NCBI GenBank assembly: GCA_003946805.1
Contig: RPSH01000005.1
Location: 62,001 to 126,000 of the forward strand
Direction: 5' to 3'
Source of the DNA: Bacillus sp. 2B10
GTDB taxonomy: Bacteria > Pseudomonadota > Alphaproteobacteria > Sphingomonadales > Sphingomonadaceae
Length of the DNA: 64,000 bases
The position numbers and the translations under genes were made by a program. The notes beneath the pieces are model-generated. The model was given only the letters and a program-made list of their open reading frames with translations. It did not search any database and was not told the DNA's origin. Shown here one piece after another: positions 16,740 through 25,511 of the stretch (positions within the stretch are counted from its first letter, which is position 1; every line of letters begins with the position of its first letter).

Positions 16740-17251
16740 CTTCTCCTATGGGCTTGGGTTTCGCGCAGCGAAGCGCCGCGCTGAAACCCTGCCCGTCGGC
16801 GAGACCGGGGGGTGCAAGGGCCAGGGCGGCCGGGGTGGAGGGGGATCACCCGACCTGCACAAGCGGATGTCCGTCATAGCGGATGTGCTGAACATCGCAT
16901 CCGCGCGGAAGGTCGGGGAGACCACCCCGGCCGGCGCGGCGCGGCGCGCTTCACCCTTGACCGCGCCAGGGGGCGGCGTCCCCAAGCAACCCGCCCGGCG
17001 TGAGCGTAAGCGGGAGCCGGGAGAAAAACCGGATCAGTGTGAGATCTTCGATGATGAAGCCCATGAACACTGATCGCCGTATCGCCTCGGGGCGTTGCGG
17101 GGTGTCCCCGCAGAAGGGGTCGGGCGAGACCGTGGCTCCACCTCAGGGGAACGCTTTCCCCCTTCAATCATAACGATTAATTGCGGGTCAGTATTCTCTT
17201 CGGAGAGATCTCAACGTAGAGTCGAAAACAACTATAATTGGGGGATCGATC
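16740..17251. other. GC-rich island segment without a supported gene
   Basis: This is 512 bp between two truncated defence genes. Composition is much more GC-rich than the flanks. A 40-codon frame at 17051-17173 and a longer frame ending at about 17073 (C-terminus CEIFDDEAHEH) look protein-like but match nothing I know. It may be debris of the integrative element to which the trb genes belonged. Bases 17171-17251 are AT-richer and probably hold the promoter of the small gene at 17252. Confidence 0.35.
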
Positions 17252-17479
17252 ATGGATGGTGAAGCAAAGCCGTTGGAGACGCCGGATGCGTTCCTCAAGG
17301 CCTTGGGAGAGAGGTTGAAGGCAAAGGACGGCGTCGATACCGACCTCGCGGCTATCTTGACCACGCACATTCTTAAAGCCGCTCCGGCGACAAACGCGGT
17401 CGCCCAAGCGAAGGACGCCATTGTGAAACTCGCTTCCGAGCGAGCGGACCCGCCGAAGGTGGAGGTGGTCAATGGCTGA
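17252..17479 (+). CDS. Small protein upstream of AAA ATPase (75 aa)
   Basis: The start is ATG after GGGGGATCGATC. The 75-residue helical protein has KPLETPDAFLKALGERLKAK at the N-terminus and ends in VEVVNG. It overlaps the ATPase gene by eight bases, so both are coupled. Small proteins of this size precede SMC-like ATPases in several multi-gene defence operons (for example ABC-three-component types), but no specific family was recognised. Its partner is truncated, so the unit is probably dead. Confidence 0.55.
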   Translation: MDGEAKPLETPDAFLKALGERLKAKDGVDTDLAAILTTHILKAAPATNAVAQAKDAIVKLASERADPPKVEVVNG

Positions 17480-17655
17480 TCCGTGTTATTTCCAGTCGTT
17501 GAGCCTGACCGGGTTCCGGGCCTATCTCCAGCCGAAGACTTTCGATTTCAGCAAGAAGCGATGCTTGGCGATTTTTGCGCCCAATGGCAGCGGCAAATCC
17601 AGCGTCATCGATGCCGTGGAGTTCATACTGTCCAAGGACGGAACGCTTGAACGGT
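17472..17655 (+). pseudogene. AAA/SMC-like ATPase, N-terminal fragment
   Basis: The frame starts MADPCYFQSLSLTGFRAYLQ and has a perfect Walker A, FAPNGSGKSSVIDAVEF, followed by ILSKDGTLERLG. At about 17655 the frame changes to a sequence that matches TrbK in another frame. Only about 60 of an expected 500 or more residues remain. The junction is a clean fusion of a defence gene to a conjugation gene. Confidence 0.75.
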
Positions 17656-17926
17656 TGGGACACCGGCCAACCCGGTCGCGCCGATGGTCGCGCCGTCTGC
17701 CCCCGATCCGCTGCGCGAGGGGCAGCGCCGCTGCCAGCGCCTCGGCGAAGCCGGTGCGCGGGACACCGAATGTCTGCGCGTCTGGGCCGAAAGCCGCGAC
17801 CGCTTCCTCGGCCTCGATCGGCAGCGGCAGTCTGCGGCCCCACAGGCCGCATCGCCCGCCATCACCAACGACGATCCCGTCATCAAGGAGACCGCGCCGG
17901 CCATGCTCCCGGACGAGGACCGCTGA
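17656..17926 (+). pseudogene. trbK: TrbK-like entry exclusion protein, 5'-truncated
   Basis: In the frame ending at 17926, the segment APDPLREGQRRCQRLGEAGA followed by RDTECLRVWAESRDRFL is the conserved C-terminal part of the alternative TrbK family of ICE-type trb operons. The N-terminal membrane segment is missing because the left junction with the ATPase fragment removed it. The stop is two bases upstream of the trbL start. Confidence 0.7.
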
Positions 17927-17928
17927 CC

Positions 17929-18060
17929 ATGGGCGGCACCGGCGTCATCGACCAGTTCCTGGCCGTCTTCACCCGCTACATCGATAGCGGCTTCGGCCTG
18001 CTGTCGGGCGAGGTCGCCTTCATCGCCACGACGCTGATCGTCATCGACGTGACGCTGCCC
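17929..18060 (+). pseudogene. trbL: TrbL N-terminal fragment (3'-truncated)
   Basis: The frame begins MGGTGVIDQFLAVFTRYIDS and continues with GFGLLSGEVAFIATTLIVID, the highly conserved start of P-type conjugative transfer protein TrbL, a polytopic membrane protein of several hundred residues. After about 44 residues it breaks at 18060 into the trbF frame. The whole 3' part of trbL and the 5' part of trbF are therefore deleted. Confidence 0.8.
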
Positions 18061-18320
18061 GCGTCAACGACCCCTTCACCAAAGTCGGCAAGCAGCAGAT
18101 CGCCGTCGAGGTGTCGTCCGTCATCCGGGCGTCCCCCGACAGCTTCCGCGTCGCGTGGGTCGAGCGCCGTTATCAGGACGGCAGTCTCGCTTCCATCGAA
18201 CGCTGGACCGCCATCCTCACCATCGCCGTCGTCGCCCCGCGCGACGCCGAAAAACTCCGGGCCAATCCGCTCGGCATCTACGTCAACGCCATCAACTGGT
18301 CGAAGGAGCTTGGACAATGA
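18060..18320 (+). pseudogene. trbF: TrbF C-terminal fragment (5'-truncated)
   Basis: The frame RVNDPFTKVGKQQIAVEVSS to the C-terminal NPLGIYVNAINWSKELGQ is the VirB8-like C-terminal domain of TrbF. The N-terminal cytoplasmic and transmembrane part is missing. The stop overlaps the trbG ATG (ATGA), as in intact trb operons, so gene order is preserved despite the internal deletion. Confidence 0.8.
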
Positions 18321-18993
18321 TCCGGCCGTCTCAACTGACCGCCGGACATCCGGCGAACCGTATTCCCGCAAAAGCGCCGAAGTGTAGAGCCGCATTCGCG
18401 GTTCTGTTGCTCTCCGCCACGATGCTCGCCGGCTGCGCCACGATGAAGAAGCCGCCCGAGATCGCCTACGACGACGCCATACCTGCCGTACAGACGGTCG
18501 ATGCGCCATCGCCCGTCACCGTCGTCGAACTGCCACGACCCTTGCCGTTGCCCGGCCAGATGAAACCGGTGGACGAAGCGCGCCGCACCCCCGAACAGAC
18601 CGATCCCGCCGCCCGCGTCAATCAGGCCAATGCCGCCGCCCGCATCCAACCGGTGCGCGACGGCTTCATCAACGCCATGCAGGTCTATCCCTATACCGGC
18701 GGCGCGCTCTATCAGGTCTATACCGCCGTCGGCCAGATCACCGATATCGCGCTTCAACCGGGTGAGACGCTGGTCGGCTCCGGACCCGTTGCCGCTGGCG
18801 ACACCGTGCGCTGGATCATCGGCGATACGCTCAGCGGCTCCGGCGCGACCCAACAGGTCCATATCCTGGTCAAGCCGACCCGCGCCGACCTGATGACCAA
18901 CCTCATCATCAACACCAACCTGCGCACCTATCACATGGAACTGCGCTCGACCGAGCGGACCTACATGGCGTCGGTGTCCTGGCAGTATCCGTT
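18317..18993 (+). pseudogene. trbG: TrbG N-terminal two-thirds (3'-truncated)
   Basis: Starts MIRPSQLTAG and has a lipoprotein-type segment LLLSATMLAGCATMKKPP. A proline-rich linker follows, then the VirB9-like domain (YPYTGGALYQVYTAVGQITD ... NLRTYHMELRSTERTYMASV). At about 18990, just after SWQYP, the frame leaves TrbG and the next codons fit TrbI in another frame. The C-terminal domain of this outer-membrane core component is lost. Confidence 0.8.
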
Positions 18994-19499
18994 CCGATCT
19001 GCCCGGCCAGATCACCGCCCAGGTGACGGAGAACGTCTACGACAGTCCGACCGGTCGCATCCTGCTCGTGCCGCAAGGTACACGGCTGATCGGCCAGTAT
19101 GACAATGGCGTCGGCTTCGGCCAGCGCCGCGTCCTTCTGGTCTGGAACCGGCTCATCCTGCCGAACGGCCGCTCGATCGTGCTGGAGCGCCAGCCGGGTG
19201 CCGACGTCGAAGGTTTTGCAAGCCTGGAGGATGGCGTCGATTATCACTGGTGGGATCTGGCGAAGGCCGCAGCGCTCTCGACCCTGCTCGGCGTCGGCGC
19301 TGAACTCGCGACCGACCAGAACGACCGCGTGATCGGCGCCATCCGCGACGGCGCGCAGGACACCATCAACGACGCCGGCCAGCAGATCGTCCGCCGCCAG
19401 CTCAACGTCCAGCCGACCCTCACCATCCGGGCAGGTTTTCCGGTCCGGGTCATCGTCACCCGCGATCTTGTGCTCGAACCCTATGGAGCCACGCCATGA
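18994..19499 (+). pseudogene. trbI: TrbI C-terminal fragment (5'-truncated)
   Basis: The frame from DLPGQITAQVTENVYDSPTG to LVLEPYGATP is the VirB10-like beta-barrel domain of TrbI. Recognisable blocks are LLVPQGTRLIGQYDNGVGFG and DTINDAGQQIVRRQLN. The N-terminal membrane anchor and proline-rich region are deleted. The stop overlaps the DUF2274 start (ATGA), the normal arrangement in these operons. Confidence 0.85.
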
Positions 19500-19738
19500 C
19501 CAAGCTGAAGCTCGGCCCCATCACTGAGACCAAGCCGGTGAAGGTGACGGTCGAACTGCCCGCCGACCTGCACCGGGATCTCACCGCCTATGCCGACGTG
19601 CTGGGCCGCGAGACCGGCCACCCGCCAACCGATCCCGTCCGCCTCATCGTGCCGATGCTGGAGCGGTTCATCGCCACCGATCGCGCGTTTGCGAAGGCGA
19701 GGCGGACCATAACGGGAAGTGGGGGCGGGCCATCATGA
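19496..19738 (+). CDS. DUF2274 domain-containing protein (80 aa)
   Basis: A short intact gene, MTKLKLGPITETKPVKVTVE and then LHRDLTAYADVLGRETG. It is the small protein that regularly follows trbI in proteobacterial ICEs. The first half looks like a ribbon-helix-helix-type strand-helix segment, so DNA binding is possible but not shown. It is the only trb-linked gene here that seems complete. Confidence 0.8.
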   Translation: MTKLKLGPITETKPVKVTVELPADLHRDLTAYADVLGRETGHPPTDPVRLIVPMLERFIATDRAFAKARRTITGSGGGPS

Positions 19739-19905
19739 TGCCGACGCCCGCCGATCCTCGCCGGACCGATCGCGAAACCCGATCGAGGTATTGCTGCGCG
19801 CCATCTTCACAGGCACGCGATCCGCACATGCTGGAAGAATTGCGCGGCGTCAGGGCGAAGGATCGAGTGTCGTTACGGTTGGTCATCTCACAGACTGCGA
19901 TTCCC

Positions 19906-20169
19906 ATGTCCCGGCGCGCCGCTGATCGCCCGCAGCGCCGTCTCAATGTCGTGTCCGGCATCCTGCCCGACGACCTCTACGACTACATTCCGCTGGACGA
20001 CATCGAGACGCCGACACCACGCATCGGCCGTCCGCCGAAGCACGATGTCGAAACCTGGACCGTCACCGACGACTGGCCCCAGCGCGTGCCGGTGACGGAG
20101 GCCGAGATCGACCTGTTCGAGGCATGGTTCGGCGATATCCTGGACGAGCTGTTCGGGCCGTCCCAGTAG
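19906..20169 (+). CDS. Conserved small protein of mobile elements (87 aa)
   Basis: The frame MSRRAADRPQRRLNVVSGIL is followed by an acidic C-terminal half (VTEAEIDLFEAWFGDILDEL). The frame is open further upstream, but codon quality drops before 19906, where the region between DUF2274 and this gene looks like debris. Proteins of this look sit near serine recombinases in sphingomonad islands. This is recalled, not verified. Function unknown. Confidence 0.5.
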   Translation: MSRRAADRPQRRLNVVSGILPDDLYDYIPLDDIETPTPRIGRPPKHDVETWTVTDDWPQRVPVTEAEIDLFEAWFGDILDELFGPSQ

Positions 20170-20212
20170 GCTGGAAGCGCCTACGGCGAGGCCCGTCCGG
20201 GTACATTTTCGA

Positions 20213-20241
20213 TTGAAATAGTTACTTTGTAATGATAACTA
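20213..20241 (+). promoter_or_regulatory. Promoter and operator of the winged-helix regulator
   Basis: A -35 box TTGAAA (20213-20218) and -10 box TAACTA (20236-20241) are 17 bp apart. An inverted repeat TAGTTA-N11-TAACTA occupies 20219-20241, filling the spacer and the -10 box. A second small palindrome, TTAC-TTT-GTAA, lies within it. The setting suggests autoregulation by the downstream DNA-binding protein. Confidence 0.6.
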
Positions 20242-20315
20242 TAGGCGGTGATTTTCCGGCCCGCCGTCGAAGACCTTGGTCCGGCCCGGCGGGTGCCAGA
20301 CGGAGGCAATACGCC

Positions 20316-20709
20316 ATGACGACGCTGAAGGTCGGCATCGCCGATCCCGAGGAGATGAAGGCTCGCACGTTGCGGATCGCTCGTGGCGAGGAGACGCCGA
20401 AGGAGAGCGATCCCAAAGTGTGGTTCGCCTCGACCGAGTCGTTCGCACGTATCCTTTCAGCTCCCAATCGGGAGATGCTGCGCATCATCGCAGAACGGTC
20501 GCCGGACTCGCTCGACGAACTGGCGGCGCTGACCGATCGGGCCAAGTCCAACCTCTCGCGTACCCTCAAAACCATGATCAGCTACGGCTTGATCCGCATG
20601 GAGCGCGATGGCCGCAAGCTCGCACCCAAACTCATTCACGATCGCGTCGTGCTGGAACTGGCGTTGACCGGACCGAGTCGTCAACCACCCCGCAGCAAGG
20701 AGACCGACC

Positions 20710-20717
<8 letters not shown>
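20316..20717 (+). CDS. HVO_A0114-type winged-helix DNA-binding protein (TumA-like)
   Basis: The 133-residue protein starts MTTLKVGIADPEEMKARTLR after ACGGAGG. It has a MarR/winged-helix motif: REMLRIIAERSPDSLDELAA, LTDRAKSNLSRTLKTMISYG, then LIRMERDGRKLAP as the wing. The family includes antitoxins of TumE/TumA modules, but no toxin gene is visible upstream, so it is an orphan or a regulator. It overlaps the recombinase start by eight bases, so it may control recombinase expression. Confidence 0.75.
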
Positions 20718-22416
<1,699 letters not shown>

Positions 22417-22548
22417 GCAGAGGTTTCTCGCACCGTGCCGTGGTCGAATGCGGCACGTTTGTCGGCGAGGGCGGTCCGTTAGCCCATGGTTTCGGGACTT
22501 GCAAGTGCCTCCTTGCTGCAATCGCACATCGACCCTAGATTATTCGGC

Positions 22549-22923
22549 ATGAAGGCATTGTCCGCCAACCCGCTCGACCTCGGCACGCCGCTGCCGCCGG
22601 TCGCCCATGCCCGTTTCGCGATCGGTGAGGTCGTGCGCCATCGCCTGTTCGATTTTCGCGGCGTCGTGTTCGATATCGATCCGGTCTTCGCCAACAGCGA
22701 CGAATGGTACGAATCGATCCCGATGGAGGCCCGCCCGCGCAAGGACCAGCCCTTCTATCACCTGCTCGCCGAAAATGCGGAAGCGAGCTATGTCGCCTAT
22801 GTCAGCCAGCAGAATCTGATTGTGGACGACAGCGAGGAGCCGGTCGATCACCCGGCGATCGATGGCTTGTTCGACGATTATGCCGATGGCCGCTACCGCC
22901 TGCGCCGCGAACACCGGCACTGA
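22549..22923 (+). CDS. hspQ: Heat shock protein HspQ / hemimethylated DNA-binding YccV family
   Basis: The 124-residue protein contains HARFAIGEVVRHRLFDFRGV, VFDIDPVFANSDEWY and DQPFYHLLAENAEASYVAYV, the core of the YccV-like/HspQ family. In enterobacteria HspQ is a specificity factor for Lon protease and binds hemimethylated DNA. The start MKALSANPLD was chosen because the family begins near here; an upstream in-frame ATG at 22486 is less likely. It is the first core gene right of the island. Confidence 0.9.
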   Translation: MKALSANPLDLGTPLPPVAHARFAIGEVVRHRLFDFRGVVFDIDPVFANSDEWYESIPMEARPRKDQPFYHLLAENAEASYVAYVSQQNLIVDDSEEPVDHPAIDGLFDDYADGRYRLRREHRH

Positions 22924-22981
22924 GGGCGTCGGTGCGGGCATCGGTCGCCGAAGCACCCGGCGCGCTGAGTATCGATCCGAC

Positions 22982-25429
22982 CTAATAGATGTCGCGGCGA
23001 TAGCGACCGGTTTCGAGCATCGCCTCGACGGTGTCTGCGCCGAGGATCGTCTCCAGCGCGGCGTGGACGCCCGGCGCCATCCCCTGCATGCTGCCGCAGA
23101 CGTAGATGGCGGCACCATCGGCGACCGCTCCGGCGATGGCGGATCGGTCGGCGGCGACCGCATCCTGTACGTATTGGTGACTGCCGGGCTGACGTGACCA
23201 CGCGACGACGCTGCCGACGACAATCCCGCCGATCGCCAGCGCATCCCGTTCGTCGGCAAGGAAATCGTCCTGCGCCGGGTGCCGTTCGCCCCAATAGAGC
23301 AGGGCCGGCCCGCCGCCCTGCGTCGCCCGATGACGCAGATGCGCCATCAGCCCGGCGAGGCCGGTGCCGTTACCGATCAGGATGAGCGGCGTCGCCGGAT
23401 CCGCCGGTGGATGGAACGACGGGTTCGAACGGATGCGGGCGTGCACTATGCCGCCGGGCGCTGCGCCGTGGCACAGCCAGCCCGATCCGAGGCCGTCGAA
23501 CCCATCCGCCGCGGTGCAGCGCCGGACGATCAGTTCGACCCGGCCCGATGCCGCGATCGAGGCGATCGAATATTCGCGGTGGCCGAGTGGCTTGAGCGTC
23601 GCGACGTCGTCACCATCGACCGGCAGGATGCTGCCCATCAGCCGCACGCGCGCGTCGGGCGTGTCGGCGAGACCGGTGCGGTTCAGATATGCGTCGACGC
23701 GACGGACATCCTGTTGCGGAAGGATTTCGATGATGTCGCCCGGCGTCCATGCGGCCGGCGCGGCGACCGGTTCAAGCACGACCTGCCACGCCTCGCCACC
23801 CTGGCTGCCCGGATTGAGCAGGCGGCGTTCGACCAGTCGCCAGTCCGCCATCGCCGCGGGCGCCCAGTCGGGCTGGTCGGTGCGGCCGCCCACGCCGGCC
23901 AGCTGGTGCTGCCACTGGCGCTGGGCATCGGCGTCGTTACCGTCGACCTCGACCGGATCGAACAGCCGCGTCGCGCCGTGATCGTGCAGCCAGCGGTCGA
24001 CACGGTGTCCGAACGCACAATAGTCGGCATATTCGCGGTCGCCGAGCGCCATCACGGCATAGCGCAGGTGCGACAGGTCGGGACGGAGGTGGTCCATGGT
24101 CCGCGCGAAACCGCGGGCATTGTCGGGCGGTTCGCCCTCGCCATAGGTACTGGCGACGACGAACAGCCGTTCCACCCGGGCAAGCGTCACCGGATCGAGC
24201 GACGCGATCGGCAGCGCGGCGGCACCGGGCAGGGCGTCGGCGGTCAGGCGGGCGATGCGCTCGGCCGATCCGGTCTGGCTGGCATAGGCGACCAGCGTCG
24301 TCGCACGGTCGGGCGGTGTCGTACCGGTATCGGCGATGACCTGCGCCAGCGCCCCCTTGCGCTGGCGCCGCGCGAAATAGAGCAGGAAGCCGGTGACGGT
24401 GAACAGCGGCATCGTCAGGCTGGCCAGCAGCATCGCGATGCGCCCGGCGATGCCGAAATAGGCGCCGCGGTGCAGTTCATAGACGCTGGCGACGATATCC
24501 TCGCCCAGCGTGCGGTCGGCATAGCGCGTCGCGTCCACCACCGCACCCGTCGTGCCGTCGACGATCAGCTCGTCGCTGACCCGGTCGTGGCGCGCATCGG
24601 GCAGCTTGCCGCGAAACTGCACCTCGCCATGATCGCGGACGCTGGCGGTGATCCGGTCATAGCCACGGCCACTGGTCGCGGCGGTGAAGCCGGCCCATGC
24701 GCGCGCCAGATCGACCGGCGCGTCCTTCGGCCCGGTCTTCGGTCGTTCGGGCGCCTCCGCGACGAGGATCGCGCGCACCCCCTGCCGGTACCAGTCATAG
24801 GACCACCACAGCCCGGTGAACCCGCTGACGAGGTAGAAGACCAGCACCCAACCGCCGATGACGGCGTGCAGCATCCGGTAGAGGTTGCGTCCGGTCTTGC
24901 GGAAATCGAGCACGAACCAGTTGCGCCAGTTGAGCGGACGCCGCGGCCAGCGCAGATACAGGCCGGACAGCGCGAAATAGAGCAGCGCGATCGCAGAGAA
25001 GCCGGTGATCTGCCGCCCGATCCCGTTACCTTCGCCGGGCAGCGCCAGCCAGCGATGGAGATGTTCGATCACCTCCATCACCCCGGCACCGCGCGGCGCA
25101 CCGAGCAACTTCCCGGTGAACGGGTCGATCCGGTCGACCTGCCGCTCCCCGACATTGCCGATCGTATAGCCGACCAGCGTCGGCTCGTTCGACGTCGCCG
25201 GGACCGTCAGCCGCGTGATCTTCGCGTCCGGCCGCTGTTCGGCGATGCGTTCAATCAGCCGCGGTGCGCTCAGCCGTGCCGCACCCGCCGCCGGACGATC
25301 GGCGTTCAGCGCGGCGATGATCTCCGGCTCGAAGCTGATCGTCGCCCCGGTCACGCCCATCACCGCCAGCACCAGCCCGGCGGTGATGCCGAGGAACCAG
25401 TGAATTTGGAACAGGACGTTTCGGGTCAT
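22982..25429 (-). CDS. PepSY-TM / flavodoxin / FAD-NAD(P) reductase fusion, putative ferri-siderophore reductase
   Basis: The 815-residue protein starts MTRNVLFQIHWFLGITAGLV. The first half (about 1-365) is a PepSY-associated membrane domain with four or five hydrophobic segments, including HLHRWLALPGEG, RMLHAVIGGWVLVFY and the last near 345-365. A flavodoxin domain follows (LVAYASQTGSAERIA, VASTYGEGEPPDNA, YAVMALGDREYADYC). A sulfite-reductase-type FAD/NAD domain comes last (LGHREYSIASI, LILIGNGTGLAGLMAHLR, the terminal YRRDIY). It would pass electrons from NAD(P)H to a periplasmic acceptor, most likely ferri-siderophore given the divergent TonB receptor and Fur-like site. Confidence 0.85.
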   Translation of the reverse strand: MTRNVLFQIHWFLGITAGLVLAVMGVTGATISFEPEIIAALNADRPAAGAARLSAPRLIERIAEQRPDAKITRLTVPATSNEPTLVGYTIGNVGERQVDRIDPFTGKLLGAPRGAGVMEVIEHLHRWLALPGEGNGIGRQITGFSAIALLYFALSGLYLRWPRRPLNWRNWFVLDFRKTGRNLYRMLHAVIGGWVLVFYLVSGFTGLWWSYDWYRQGVRAILVAEAPERPKTGPKDAPVDLARAWAGFTAATSGRGYDRITASVRDHGEVQFRGKLPDARHDRVSDELIVDGTTGAVVDATRYADRTLGEDIVASVYELHRGAYFGIAGRIAMLLASLTMPLFTVTGFLLYFARRQRKGALAQVIADTGTTPPDRATTLVAYASQTGSAERIARLTADALPGAAALPIASLDPVTLARVERLFVVASTYGEGEPPDNARGFARTMDHLRPDLSHLRYAVMALGDREYADYCAFGHRVDRWLHDHGATRLFDPVEVDGNDADAQRQWQHQLAGVGGRTDQPDWAPAAMADWRLVERRLLNPGSQGGEAWQVVLEPVAAPAAWTPGDIIEILPQQDVRRVDAYLNRTGLADTPDARVRLMGSILPVDGDDVATLKPLGHREYSIASIAASGRVELIVRRCTAADGFDGLGSGWLCHGAAPGGIVHARIRSNPSFHPPADPATPLILIGNGTGLAGLMAHLRHRATQGGGPALLYWGERHPAQDDFLADERDALAIGGIVVGSVVAWSRQPGSHQYVQDAVAADRSAIAGAVADGAAIYVCGSMQGMAPGVHAALETILGADTVEAMLETGRYRRDIY

Positions 25430-25448
25430 ACGGTACTGCTCGGAAGGC

Positions 25449-25466
25449 TTGATATTGATAATGGAT
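25449..25466 (+). promoter_or_regulatory. Fur-box-like site between reductase and TonB receptor
   Basis: Tandem hexamers GATATT-GATAAT (25451-25462) match the GATAAT repeats of Fur boxes. The site lies in the 82-bp divergent intergenic region, 20 bp from the reductase ATG and about 50 bp from the receptor ATG, so one bound repressor could control both. No full 19-bp palindrome is visible, so the call is moderate. Confidence 0.45.
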
Positions 25467-25511
25467 CGCGTTAGCGCCGCGATCGAATACGGTCAATGTT
25501 GCGCAAGGGAA

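Noticed and set aside
23279..25474. A 731-codon frame antisense to the PepSY/flavodoxin reductase
   Set aside because: No initiation signals or domain; the minus-strand protein is convincing over its whole length.
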